The position numbers were made by a program, and so were the translations under genes. DNA of 64,000 nt from JBNKZU01 sp050301795. Lineage in GTDB: Bacteria > Pseudomonadota > Gammaproteobacteria > Thiohalomonadales > Thiohalomonadaceae. Positions 28,505 through 37,472 of this stretch are shown here, in pieces; the first letter of the stretch is position 1, and each line of letters begins with the position of its first letter. The notes under the pieces are model-generated. The model had not been told where the DNA came from. It was given only the letters and a program-made list of their open reading frames with translations, and searched no databases. The DNA is taken from positions 1 to 64,000 of the forward strand of contig JBNKZU010000001.1 in the NCBI GenBank assembly GCA_050301795.1, in the 5' to 3' direction.

Positions 28505-28540
28505 AAGGAGAGTTTGGGCAAGCATTCTTCTTGCCTCCTT
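28505..28540 (+). other. RNA hairpin downstream of the small peptide gene
   Basis: An inner stem GGCAAG/CTTGCC with a 7-base loop is flanked by AAGGA/TCCTT with an internal bulge. It lies 30 bases after the peptide stop and upstream of the intrinsic terminator. It may be a first, weaker terminator or a stabilising 3' structure. Confidence 0.45.
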
Positions 28541-28563
28541 TGTGTATTTTCCCCTTTTGAAAA

Positions 28564-28595
28564 CCGCGCTACTTTATGTAGGGCGGCTTTTTTTT
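28564..28595 (+). terminator. Rho-independent terminator after the small peptide gene
   Basis: CCGC-G-CTAC pairs with GTAG-G-GCGG (one mismatch) around a 5-base loop and is followed by eight Ts. It separates the small sigma-54-type unit from leuS. Confidence 0.85.
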
Positions 28596-28686
28596 GCCTA
28601 AAAACACGAGCTTTTATTGAGAGCGTGACCCCCTCTACGGTATCCTGTTCAGCTTGTTTAAGACTAACCACAGGTTCATGAAGTAC

Positions 28687-31227
28687 ATGGCATTTTCTAA
28701 AACGTATCAGCCACAAGATATTGAGCAGTCAGCACAGCACTATTGGGAGCATTCAGGCACATTTACCGCAAATGATGACACTGATCGCGAAAAGTTTTAC
28801 TGCCTCTCAATGTTCCCCTATCCCAGTGGCCGACTCCACATGGGGCATGTGCGTAACTACACCATCGGGGATGTCGTCAGTCGTTATCAACGTATGATGG
28901 GTAAAAACGTGCTGCAACCGATGGGTTGGGATGCGTTTGGCCTTCCCGCAGAGAATGCTGCTATCAAGAATAATGTGCCTCCGGCCAAATGGACCTACGA
29001 GAATATCGACTATATGCGCGATCAGCTCAAACGGCTCGGTTTTGGTTACGACTGGTCACGTGAACTGGCAACCTGCCACCCCGACTACTACAAATGGGAG
29101 CAGTGGCTATTTACCCGTCTTTTTGAAAAGGGTCTGGTCTACAAAAAGACCGCACCGGTGAACTGGTGTCCCCATGATCTGACCGTGCTTGCCAACGAGC
29201 AGGTAATAGATGGTCGCTGCTGGCGCTGTGATACCCATGTCGAGCGCAAAGAGATCCCGCAATATTTCATGAAGATCACCGCCTATGCTGATGAGCTGCT
29301 TCAAGGCCTGGATAACATGCCCGGATGGCCGGAGCAGGTTCGGGTAATGCAGAAGAACTGGATAGGTAAAAGTCATGGAGTTCGTATAGGTTTTCCATAT
29401 GAGGTGAACGGTGGCGGAACTCTATGGGTATATACAACACGTGCAGACACTCTAATGGGAGCAACCTATGTTGCTGTTGCACCAGAGCATCCCCTCTCTC
29501 TAAAAGCGGCAGAATCAAATTCTGACCTTTCCACATTTATTGAAGAATGTAAATCGATGGAGACATCGGAAGCCGCAATGGAAACAATGGAAAAGAAAGG
29601 AATGCCAACAGGTTTTACAGTTACCCATCCACTTACAGGTGAACAGCTCCCACTATGGGTAGCTAACTATGTACTTATGGGGTATGGAGATGGAGCTGTT
29701 ATGGCAGTTCCAGCTCATGATGAGCGTGATTTTGCTTTTGCAAAAAAATACGATTTGCCTATTAAACAAGTAATTATGAGAAATTACGAGTATCGAGTAA
29801 TGATAGCTCGTAGTAAAGGGAGTGGAAATACTGAGATTCTGAAAGACGCTTATAAAAAGACCATATTTACTACTGACAAATGGCAAGATTGGTATGCAAG
29901 TAAGGATCATATGGTTTGTATAAATTCAGGTCCTTTAGATGGGGCAGAAATCTCAGAAGCTGTTGATGAAGTAGCTACAATGCTGAGAGGAAAAGGATTA
30001 GGTGATAAACAGACTAACTTCCGTCTGCGCGATTGGGGTGTCTCTCGTCAGCGCTACTGGGGCTGTCCGATTCCGATCATAAACTGTCCCGATTGTGGAG
30101 CAGTACCCGTTCCTGAGGAGCAACTTCCGGTTGTGTTGCCAGAGGATGTCGCCTTTGATGGTGTTGGCTCTCCGATTAAGAAAATGCCGGAATTCTATGA
30201 AACCACCTGTCCCAAGTGCGGTGGTAAGGCAGAGCGTGAGACTGACACTTTTGACACCTTTATGGAGTCTTCCTGGTATTACGCCCGTTTCGCCTGTCGT
30301 AGTAATGGTGAGGCGATGATGGATGAGCGCGAAAACTATTGGCTTCCGGTTGATCAATACATTGGCGGAATCGAGCATGCCATTCTGCATCTGCTCTACG
30401 CCCGTTTTTATCACAAGCTTATGCGCGATGAGGGACTGGTTAGCTCAGACGAGCCATTTGCGAACCTGTTGACTCAGGGCATGGTGTTAAAAGATGGCAC
30501 CAAGATGTCCAAATCAAAAGGTAATACAGTTGACCCACAAGAGCTGATCGAAAAATACGGAGCCGATACGGTTCGACTGTTTACGATGTTTGCAGCTCCC
30601 CCGGAGCAATCACTGGAGTGGAATGATTCGGGTGTTGAAGGCGCGCACCGTTTTCTAAAACGGCTTTGGGCTTTTGCGACAGATCATGCCGAAGAACTGG
30701 GATCCAGCAGCGTTGTCGGATCCTGGGAGAGTGCCGATGATGCGATCAAATCAGCGCGACGCGAGATACATGAAACACTGCAGCAGGCCTTAAACGATTT
30801 TGATAAGTATCAGTTCAACACCGTGGTCGCGGCGTGTATGAAGATTCTTAATACCCTCTCAAAGCTGGAGGGCGATAGTGCACCTGCACTGCGAAACGAG
30901 GGGTTCTCAATTCTGCTTTCGTTATTATCACCCATCGCACCACACGCCACTCATGCGTTATGGCGTGAGCTAGGTTATGGTGACGATATTCTACATGCAC
31001 CGTGGCCACAAGTTGATGAGTCGGCGTTGGTGAAGGATTCCATCGAGCTTGTGGTACAGGTCAATGGCAAGGTTCGGGCAAAGATCGAGGTGGCAGCCAA
31101 TGCGGATAAAGAGGCAATTGAACAATCTGCCCAGCAAAATAGTAACGTGATCAAATTTACTGAAGGCAAAACTGTTCGTAAGGTTATCGTTGTTCCCGGC
31201 CGATTGGTGAATATTGTTGCAAACTAA
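28687..31227 (+). CDS. leuS: Leucyl-tRNA synthetase
   Basis: This class I synthetase has about 846 residues. Motifs: HIGH box as PYPSGRLHMGHVRNYTIGD, the zinc-type knuckle around CWRCDTHVERKEIPQ, the CP1 editing domain (TTRADTLMGATYVAVAPEH; AVPAHDERDF), DWGVSRQRYWGCPIP, and KMSKSKGNTVDP. The start is placed at the ATG at 28687 because MAFSKTYQPQDIE aligns best with the short LeuRS N terminus. An ATG at 28678 and a TTG at 28654 are also in frame. The editing-domain part (about 29370-29990) is clearly poorer in GC and uses more AGA, ATA and CTA codons than the rest. It heads a plus-strand run leuS-lptE-holA. Confidence 0.97.
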   Translation: MAFSKTYQPQDIEQSAQHYWEHSGTFTANDDTDREKFYCLSMFPYPSGRLHMGHVRNYTIGDVVSRYQRMMGKNVLQPMGWDAFGLPAENAAIKNNVPPAKWTYENIDYMRDQLKRLGFGYDWSRELATCHPDYYKWEQWLFTRLFEKGLVYKKTAPVNWCPHDLTVLANEQVIDGRCWRCDTHVERKEIPQYFMKITAYADELLQGLDNMPGWPEQVRVMQKNWIGKSHGVRIGFPYEVNGGGTLWVYTTRADTLMGATYVAVAPEHPLSLKAAESNSDLSTFIEECKSMETSEAAMETMEKKGMPTGFTVTHPLTGEQLPLWVANYVLMGYGDGAVMAVPAHDERDFAFAKKYDLPIKQVIMRNYEYRVMIARSKGSGNTEILKDAYKKTIFTTDKWQDWYASKDHMVCINSGPLDGAEISEAVDEVATMLRGKGLGDKQTNFRLRDWGVSRQRYWGCPIPIINCPDCGAVPVPEEQLPVVLPEDVAFDGVGSPIKKMPEFYETTCPKCGGKAERETDTFDTFMESSWYYARFACRSNGEAMMDERENYWLPVDQYIGGIEHAILHLLYARFYHKLMRDEGLVSSDEPFANLLTQGMVLKDGTKMSKSKGNTVDPQELIEKYGADTVRLFTMFAAPPEQSLEWNDSGVEGAHRFLKRLWAFATDHAEELGSSSVVGSWESADDAIKSARREIHETLQQALNDFDKYQFNTVVAACMKILNTLSKLEGDSAPALRNEGFSILLSLLSPIAPHATHALWRELGYGDDILHAPWPQVDESALVKDSIELVVQVNGKVRAKIEVAANADKEAIEQSAQQNSNVIKFTEGKTVRKVIVVPGRLVNIVAN

Positions 31228-31257
31228 GGCCGAAAAGCTGTCTGGATTAGGAGCGTA

Positions 31258-31758
31258 ATGCAAACCATATTCCGCCAAATGCAAAACCTGGTTGTACCGC
31301 TGCTGTTTGTAGCACTCTTAAGCAGTTGTGGTTACAAACTCCGTGGCGTAGGGGATGATTCTCTGGTGACGACTCCCATTGAGCTGTCCGGCTTGATTGA
31401 GGGTTCACCCTTTTATCGGGTGTTGTCTTCTCAGTTTGGTGGCGAAACTAAAGGTGCAGATCGCCTTGAGATTAATGGCTATCAAATCAATCATCGTCAA
31501 CTATCGCTCTCCGCAGTTGCCGGGCCACAGCTTTACAGTAGCAAACTAACCTTTTCAGCAAACCTCTATCGCTCCAGTGGCGAGCCGATTCAACTCTCTC
31601 AGCCCTATGTGGTTGAACGTGAGTATAGCTTTGATAGCACCAATCCGGTTGGGTTAAATGATTACCAGCGGCAGATTTCTGAGCAGTTAATGGCTGAAGC
31701 GGCAAGAACGCTTCAACGTCAGACAAGCCGACTAATGAAGAAGGTTAATCACGAATGA
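31258..31758 (+). CDS. lptE: LPS-assembly lipoprotein LptE
   Basis: The 166-residue lipoprotein has lipobox LSSC (LLFVALLSSCGYKLRGVGD), the usual LptE N terminus, and then the RLEINGYQINHRQLSLSAVAGPQLYSSKL-type beta sheet (two segments). LptE plugs the LptD barrel and helps deliver LPS to the outer leaflet. The order leuS-lptE-holA is conserved in gammaproteobacteria. It overlaps holA by four bases. Confidence 0.95.
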   Translation: MQTIFRQMQNLVVPLLFVALLSSCGYKLRGVGDDSLVTTPIELSGLIEGSPFYRVLSSQFGGETKGADRLEINGYQINHRQLSLSAVAGPQLYSSKLTFSANLYRSSGEPIQLSQPYVVEREYSFDSTNPVGLNDYQRQISEQLMAEAARTLQRQTSRLMKKVNHE

Positions 31759-32771
31759 AGCTACGCTTCGATCAACTGGAGCAGCACCTGAAATCGGAAC
31801 TAAAACCGATCTACTTTCTTAGTGGTGATGAACCGTTACAGATGATGGAAGCAGCGGATATAATCCGCGCAGCAGCCAGAGCCGATGGCTATAGTGAACG
31901 TGAGATTCTTCATGTTGAGGCGGGTTTTGACTGGAATGCCTTGCTGGCATCAGCCAATGCGATGTCACTATTTGCAGAGCGCAAGGTGATCGATCTACGA
32001 CTGCGATCAGGAAAACCGGGTGATGCCGGAGCCAAGGTGTTGCGAAACTATTGTGAAAATCCCTCGCCCGATAATTTGCTACTGGTCAGTAGTGCAAAGC
32101 TGGATCGTTCTCAAACGCGCTCTAAGTGGTATCAGGAGCTGGATTGTAGCGGTGTGACCATCGAGATCTGGCCGGTCGAGGCATCACAGCTTGGTGCCTG
32201 GATAACCCAGCGTTTAAGAAAGAGTGGCATTGATATCTCTCCACAAGCCGCAGCTTTACTGGCAGATCGGGTTGAAGGCAATTTGATGGCAGCCTCACAG
32301 GAGTTGGAGAAGCTATGCCTTCTCAATCCAGAGCTAAAGTCCTTTGATGTCGAGGCGATTGAAGAGGGCGTTGCCGATAGTGCCCGATACACAGTGTTTT
32401 CGTTGGCTGATGCTGCACTCTCTGGTGATGCACGTCGTGTTACACGGATGATTGATGGTCTGCGTCAGGAGGGTATTGAGTCGGTGCTCGTTCTTTGGAG
32501 TCTGAGCCGTGAGATTCGGGCTGTGGTAAAGCTGCACCAACAGACATCAATTGGCGTTCCGATATCTCAGGCTTATCGGGCAGCAGGCGTTTGGGATAAA
32601 CGTAAGCCCCTTTTTCAATCGGCATTAAATAGAGTGCCTTCACGGGTTTGGCAGCAGTTGTTGATGCGATGTGGGTTAATTGATCGGATGATCAAAGGCA
32701 GCGAACAGGGAAATCCTTGGAGTGAATTGTTACAATTATCTCTGTTGATGTGTGGAAAGCGCATCGTATGA
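31755..32771 (+). CDS. holA: DNA polymerase III subunit delta
   Basis: The 338-residue clamp-loader subunit shows the N-terminal start KLRFDQLEQHLK...IYFLSGDEPLQMMEAADIIR (two stretches), the middle helical EGNLMAASQELEKLCLL, and the C-terminal collar region. Delta opens the beta clamp during loading. It starts within the ATGA overlap with lptE. Confidence 0.96.
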   Translation: MKLRFDQLEQHLKSELKPIYFLSGDEPLQMMEAADIIRAAARADGYSEREILHVEAGFDWNALLASANAMSLFAERKVIDLRLRSGKPGDAGAKVLRNYCENPSPDNLLLVSSAKLDRSQTRSKWYQELDCSGVTIEIWPVEASQLGAWITQRLRKSGIDISPQAAALLADRVEGNLMAASQELEKLCLLNPELKSFDVEAIEEGVADSARYTVFSLADAALSGDARRVTRMIDGLRQEGIESVLVLWSLSREIRAVVKLHQQTSIGVPISQAYRAAGVWDKRKPLFQSALNRVPSRVWQQLLMRCGLIDRMIKGSEQGNPWSELLQLSLLMCGKRIV

Positions 32772-32809
32772 GATACTAGGAAAATATCTGGATCAAGAGA
32801 CTGAGAGTG

Positions 32810-34072
32810 ATGACAAGCGATATTAAGAGATACATGCACAATCTGGGTACACAGGCTCGTGCGGCTTCGCGCAAAATGGCTGCTGCTGATACCAATGCTA
32901 AAAACAGTGCACTGCTTGCAATGGCCGATTTGTTAAAGGCCGAAGAGGCCATGCTATTGACTGAGAATGCGAAGGATCTCGCTGCTGGTCGTGACAATGG
33001 ACTTGATGATGCACTGCTCGACAGACTAGAGCTGAACCCCGATCGGATTGAAGGAATGGCTGAAGGGTTAAGACAGATCGCAGCGCTACCTGATCCTGTA
33101 GGTGAGATTACTGACCTTAACTATCGTCCATCCGGTATTCAGGTTGGCAAGATGCGAGTGCCTTTGGGTGTCATTGGCATCATCTATGAATCACGTCCTA
33201 ATGTGACTGCGGATGCGGCCGCGCTCTGTCTGAAATCGGGCAATGCCTCGATTCTGCGAGGCGGCTCCGAAGCTGCTTACTCCAATATGGCGATTGCTTC
33301 AGTCATCAAACGGGGGCTGGAGAGTGCCGGTCTACCTGCGGATGCGGTTCAGGTGGTTGATACCACGGATCGTGCTGCGGTAGGTGAGCTTATTACCATG
33401 CCACAATATGTTGACGTCATTGTGCCTCGTGGTGGTAAAGGGTTGATCGAGCGAATCTCTGCCGATGCAAAGGTTCCTGTGATCAAGCACCTCCACGGCG
33501 TTTGCCATGTCTTTATCGATGATGAAGCCGATCTTGAGAAGGCGACACAGATTGCATTCAATGCAAAAACACATCGCTATGGGGTCTGCAATGCTATGGA
33601 GACCCTGCTGGTGCATCAGGATATCGCAGAAGCGGTGCTGCCTGAGCTTTGTCGGATGTATATCGAAAAGGGTGTTGAACTACGCGGATGCGAGACCACC
33701 ATGCGTATCGTTGACGGGATTAATGCGGCCACTGATGCTGATTGGGATGAGGAGTATCTTGCGCCAATCCTCTCGATTCGTATTGTAAAAGATATTGATG
33801 AAGCGATTGAGCATCTCCATCGTCACAGCTCCGGTCATACCGAGTCGATTGTGACAGAGAGCATTACTAAATCACGTCAATTCCTGGCTGAAGTCGATTC
33901 AAGCTCTGTTATGGTGAACGCTTCAACTCGTTTTGCTGATGGTTTTGAGTATGGACTTGGTGCAGAGATCGGTATTAGTACCGATAAGATTCATGTACGG
34001 GGGCCTGTGGGTTTAGAGGGCTTAACCTCTCAGAAATATGTGGTCTTTGGTGACGGTCATATTCGTAAATAA
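32810..34072 (+). CDS. proA: Gamma-glutamyl phosphate reductase
   Basis: The enzyme has about 420 residues and reduces glutamyl-5-phosphate in proline synthesis. Signatures are GVIGIIYESRPNVTADAAAL, VPRGGKGLI, the catalytic Cys region HLHGVCHVFID, and the C-terminal GAEIGISTDKIHVRGPVGLE. I prefer the ATG at 32810 to the overlapping GTG at 32807. proA-nadD proximity is common in gammaproteobacteria; here the fimV-like gene lies between them. Confidence 0.97.
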   Translation: MTSDIKRYMHNLGTQARAASRKMAAADTNAKNSALLAMADLLKAEEAMLLTENAKDLAAGRDNGLDDALLDRLELNPDRIEGMAEGLRQIAALPDPVGEITDLNYRPSGIQVGKMRVPLGVIGIIYESRPNVTADAAALCLKSGNASILRGGSEAAYSNMAIASVIKRGLESAGLPADAVQVVDTTDRAAVGELITMPQYVDVIVPRGGKGLIERISADAKVPVIKHLHGVCHVFIDDEADLEKATQIAFNAKTHRYGVCNAMETLLVHQDIAEAVLPELCRMYIEKGVELRGCETTMRIVDGINAATDADWDEEYLAPILSIRIVKDIDEAIEHLHRHSSGHTESIVTESITKSRQFLAEVDSSSVMVNASTRFADGFEYGLGAEIGISTDKIHVRGPVGLEGLTSQKYVVFGDGHIRK

Positions 34073-34117
34073 AAAGTTGGGAGTAGCATCATAGCTACCC
34101 GTGTTTTAATTGCCTGG

Positions 34118-35191
34118 GTGCTGCTGTGGTTCTTAAACAGATCCGTTGTAGCTGTTGAGCTACAGCAGCCGTATCTCTATTCCAGTCCTGATCAGCCCTT
34201 TAATGCGGAACTCCCGTTTCGTCTTGAACCGTCTGAGAATCGTAAACCAACAATCGCCCTGCTTCCCTATTCGTATTACGCGCTTTTTAATATAGAGGCG
34301 CAACGATGGTTAGAGCTATTGCAGTACCAGGTTTTGAGTAAAGACAGAGATGGCATGATTAAACTTCAGTCTCTGGAGTCGCTCCCAGAGCAGGATGTGG
34401 TAGCGATACCTCTACTTCTCTCTTTTGATGGCGATAAACACCATCAGGTGAGTGTGTATCAGTTTGGTCATCGTGGCGAATCGATAACATGGCACCACCA
34501 CCAGTTATTCGGGCCTATCGCTCAGAGTGATACCCTTGATTCGATAGCGATGCACTATGCACGTAAAGTGGAACGTGACTATCTGATTATGATGTATGCA
34601 ATCTATATGCGTAATCCACACGCATTCTATCGAAACAATATGAATAACATTCGGGTAGGCAAGATGCTGGCAATCCCTTCAGAGCTAGAGCTGGATAGCT
34701 ACGATAAACAGTATGTGTACCAACAAATAAAAGTGCATCTTGATCGATGGCAGCAGAGTAAAACTGATGCTGATTTATCAGCGCGGAGATCGGGTATTAA
34801 GGTTCTTAAAGAGGATATGCAGCGTTTGACGCTAAATAACGAACATTTGCAACAACAGCGAATTGACCTCAATAGCCGCATCAGAAATATTGAGACACAA
34901 CTAAATCAGGTTGTAACCAAGGTTCTTGGCTCTGATGAAGCGCCCGCAGTGGCAACGCCACAACCCGAAACAAAACAAATGCTTAATGATGTACCGCCAT
35001 CACCCGAGATTAAAACAACACAGCCGCTTAATGTTCTTGAAGAGCAGAGTGCGAGCACACCCGTTGAACCGCAAAAGGATCGTACCTTTCCGTGGCTGGC
35101 ATTACTCATCATTATTTCCATGATCTCATGGGGATTGTGGCGTTACCGACGAGAGGTATTGCTGTGGATTCAGCACAAAACTACCGGTTAG
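34118..35191 (+). CDS. FimV/HubP-like pilus-associated protein
   Basis: The coding frame gives 357 residues from a GTG at 34118. The N-terminal half has a beta region and then IAQSDTLDSIAMHYARK with MMYAIYMRNPHAFYRNNMNN and VGKMLAIPSE, the LysM-like signature of FimV/HubP peptidoglycan-binding pilus proteins. A coiled coil (about residues 205-265) and a proline-rich linker follow, then a membrane helix near the C terminus (WLALLIIISMISWGLW) and a short basic tail. The GTG start gives a signal sequence without basic residues. The open frame continues upstream through ATRVLIAWV, preceded by GGGAG, so translation may start at a rarer codon near 34091. It overlaps nadD by 28 bases. Confidence 0.75.
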   Translation: MLLWFLNRSVVAVELQQPYLYSSPDQPFNAELPFRLEPSENRKPTIALLPYSYYALFNIEAQRWLELLQYQVLSKDRDGMIKLQSLESLPEQDVVAIPLLLSFDGDKHHQVSVYQFGHRGESITWHHHQLFGPIAQSDTLDSIAMHYARKVERDYLIMMYAIYMRNPHAFYRNNMNNIRVGKMLAIPSELELDSYDKQYVYQQIKVHLDRWQQSKTDADLSARRSGIKVLKEDMQRLTLNNEHLQQQRIDLNSRIRNIETQLNQVVTKVLGSDEAPAVATPQPETKQMLNDVPPSPEIKTTQPLNVLEEQSASTPVEPQKDRTFPWLALLIIISMISWGLWRYRREVLLWIQHKTTG

Positions 35192-35850
35192 TCGCAATCT
35201 TTGGTGGAACCTTTAATCCAGTTCACAACGGGCATATTCGATCAGCGCTTGAGCTAAAGCAAAGATTATCGATTGATCATGTTTATATGGTTCCTGCGGC
35301 AATGCCGCCTTTAAGGGAATTACCGGAGGTTGCAGCTAAAGAGCGGCTGCAAATGCTAAAATTGGCAGTTGCAAATGAACCGGAGCTTGAGATCGATGAG
35401 CGTGAGTTAGCGCGTGAAGGCATCTCATATAGCGTTGATACACTTGCAGAGTATCGGGCGGAGCTTTCGGCACAGCAGGCGTTAGTGATGGTGATCGGGA
35501 GTGATGCCTTTTTAAAGCTTCACCAATGGCATCAATGGCAAAGAATTCTTGAGTTAGCGCATATTGTTGTAATACATCGACCAGGTTGGTCTGTTGATAC
35601 ACAAAAACTAGCTCCTGAACTTGGGCAGATATTAAAACACCATTTAGGCACATCACCCGAAGAGCTATCCAATCGCAGAAACGGAGTGGTTTGGTTTGAG
35701 GCATTAACGCCGATTGATATCTCGGCAACCCTGATTCGTAATGCTGTTGCAAAAGGCGAGAGCATAAGTCGTTTTGTACCTGAGTCGGTGGCGGAATACA
35801 TCCGTTGCCACGGTTTATATCGTAAAAAAAGTGAGATAAATGAAGAGTGA
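35164..35850 (+). CDS. nadD: Nicotinate-nucleotide adenylyltransferase
   Basis: The 228-residue enzyme makes deamido-NAD from nicotinate mononucleotide and ATP. The nucleotidyltransferase motif is FGGTFNPVHNGHI near the N terminus, and the C-terminal ISATLIRNAVAKGESI matches the ISxTxxR motif. I choose the GTG at 35164 because AGAGG lies 7 bases upstream and the catalytic motif then falls at the normal distance; longer in-frame starts exist at 35092 and 35128. The start lies within the end of the fimV-like gene. Confidence 0.94.
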   Translation: MDSAQNYRLVAIFGGTFNPVHNGHIRSALELKQRLSIDHVYMVPAAMPPLRELPEVAAKERLQMLKLAVANEPELEIDERELAREGISYSVDTLAEYRAELSAQQALVMVIGSDAFLKLHQWHQWQRILELAHIVVIHRPGWSVDTQKLAPELGQILKHHLGTSPEELSNRRNGVVWFEALTPIDISATLIRNAVAKGESISRFVPESVAEYIRCHGLYRKKSEINEE

Positions 35851-36190
35851 AGAGTTAAGAGAACATGTTGTAGAAGCGCTGGATGATCTTAAAGGTAAAG
35901 AGATCCACACCCTTGATGTGCGTAAAAAGACTACAGTGACAGATATCCTTGTCATTGCCTCAGGCACCTCAATCAGACAGGTTAAATCACTTGCAAACCA
36001 TGTGGTTGAGGCGATGAAAGCGCGTGGTGTTAAACCGATCAGCATCGAAGGAACACAGGAGAGCGGCTGGGTGCTTGTCGATTATGGTGATGTGATTGTG
36101 CATGTTATGTTGCCTGAGACACGTGACTACTACAATCTTGAGAAGCTTTGGGGTGAAGATGCGCCGGATGATGAGAGTGTTATCAGTTAA
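35840..36190 (+). CDS. rsfS: Ribosomal silencing factor RsfS
   Basis: The 116-residue protein has LDDLKGKEIHTLDVRKKT, DILVIASGTSIRQVKSLANH, and GWVLVDYGDVIVHVM...YYNLEKLWGE (two stretches). These are hallmarks of RsfS, which binds L14 and blocks subunit joining under starvation. It overlaps nadD by 11 bases and precedes rlmH, the usual nadD-rsfS-rlmH order. Confidence 0.97.
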   Translation: MKSEELREHVVEALDDLKGKEIHTLDVRKKTTVTDILVIASGTSIRQVKSLANHVVEAMKARGVKPISIEGTQESGWVLVDYGDVIVHVMLPETRDYYNLEKLWGEDAPDDESVIS

Positions 36191-36254
36191 TCCGCTATCT
36201 CCTCAACCTGAAATCGCATTGAGAGTAGCCCTATAAAATAATTGTGGTGAGATC

Positions 36255-36722
36255 ATGGAAATCCGATTAATCGCTGTTGGAACCAAAATGCCTCATTGGG
36301 TTGAGGCGGGTTATCAGGAGTATGCCAAACGAATGCCGCCCGAGTGTAAACTGGTTCTACACGAGCTACCTGCAGGTAAGCGTGGTAAAGGGGCAGATAT
36401 TGCGCGAATTACTCGACAGGAAGGAGAGCAGATCACTTCATCAATTCCAAAAGGGGCAAGAACCATCGCGTTAGAGGTAAAGGGTAAGGCCTGGAGTACA
36501 GAGCAGTTAGCGCAGCGACTAAAGTTCTGGATGGAGGATGGGCGTGATGTTGCATTAATTGTGGGTGGTCCAGAAGGCATAGAACCATCAGTGAGTGCTG
36601 CCGCAGATGAAAAATGGTCACTATCCCCGTTAACACTGCCACATCCACTTGTAAGAGTGTTATTGTCTGAGCAGATCTACCGTGCATGGTCGTTGTTGCG
36701 CGGCCACCCCTACCATCGATAA
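36255..36722 (+). CDS. rlmH: 23S rRNA (pseudouridine(1915)-N3)-methyltransferase
   Basis: The 155-residue SPOUT methyltransferase has the start IRLIAVGTKMPHWVEAGYQEY, the knot motif LIVGGPEGIEPSV, and the C terminus LPHPLVRVLLSEQIYRAWSL with the final HPYHR. It modifies helix 69 of 23S rRNA. Length is standard and it follows rsfS. Confidence 0.98.
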   Translation: MEIRLIAVGTKMPHWVEAGYQEYAKRMPPECKLVLHELPAGKRGKGADIARITRQEGEQITSSIPKGARTIALEVKGKAWSTEQLAQRLKFWMEDGRDVALIVGGPEGIEPSVSAAADEKWSLSPLTLPHPLVRVLLSEQIYRAWSLLRGHPYHR

Positions 36723-36728
36723 TGATCT

Positions 36729-37313
36729 ATGAACCCGCTTAATCAGATCTATCTCGCTTCAAGCTCACCACGTCGTCGTGAATTATTAGAGCAGATTGGT
36801 ATCGATTATCAGCTTGTTGCTGTGGATGTTGATGAGACAGTACAGATGAATGAGCGCGCTGAGCAGTATGTGGTTCGTCTCTCAATCGACAAGGCGATGG
36901 CCGGATGGCATCGTGTCGGTCATGGTGTAGTGATCGGCGCAGATACCGCTGTAGTGATTGATGGCACAATTCTCGGAAAACCGAAGGATCGGGATGACTT
37001 CTTCCAGATGTTTTCGATGTTAGCTGGACATACACACCAGGTCATGAGTGGTGTTGCATTAGTTGGTGGTGATGAGCGAATGATTCATCGCCTTTGCGTG
37101 AGTCATGTCACGTTTCGCCAAATGTCACCTAGCGAGATTGAGTCCTACTGGCAAAGCGGCGAACCCACCGATAAAGCTGGCGGTTATGGAATACAGGGTA
37201 TGGCCGCAGCCTATATTCGTCATCTTGATGGAAGCTATTCTGGTGTTATGGGGCTACCGTTGTTTGAGTTGATGGAGCTCATGGCCATCGCCAATCAGTG
37301 GCCGGCATCATAA
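36729..37313 (+). CDS. Maf-type nucleotide pyrophosphatase (YhdE-like)
   Basis: The 194-residue Maf protein has YLASSSPRRRELLEQIG, the catalytic VIGADTAVVIDGTILGKP, and DKAGGYGIQGMAAAYI. Maf enzymes hydrolyse dTTP, UTP or modified nucleotides to monophosphates and pyrophosphate. Its place immediately upstream of rng is the yhdE position, which favours the dTTP/UTP-type subgroup. It lies six bases after rlmH. Confidence 0.94.
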   Translation: MNPLNQIYLASSSPRRRELLEQIGIDYQLVAVDVDETVQMNERAEQYVVRLSIDKAMAGWHRVGHGVVIGADTAVVIDGTILGKPKDRDDFFQMFSMLAGHTHQVMSGVALVGGDERMIHRLCVSHVTFRQMSPSEIESYWQSGEPTDKAGGYGIQGMAAAYIRHLDGSYSGVMGLPLFELMELMAIANQWPAS

Positions 37314-37321
37314 ACAAAATC

Positions 37322-37343
37322 CCACAGGGCGTCTGATCTGTGG
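37322..37343 (+). other. Hairpin in the maf-rng gap
   Basis: CCACAG and CTGTGG form a 6-bp stem around a 10-base loop, just after the maf stop. No T-tract follows, so it is not a normal terminator. It could be an mRNA processing or stability element in the 159-base leader of rng. Confidence 0.35.
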
Positions 37344-37472
37344 TAATTTCTGAACTATATCTATAGACCATGCTCAATCTGAGAAAGAGAATCGTTCTGA
37401 GTTTAGGGGACGTTCCGGATAGATCGGTTTTATCTTTCCTTAATTGAGTAAAAAAAGAAGAATCAGAATAAA

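Noticed and set aside
30991..31284. Minus-strand frames near the end of leuS
   Set aside because: Antisense to leuS and the start of lptE with no ribosome binding site or family signature.
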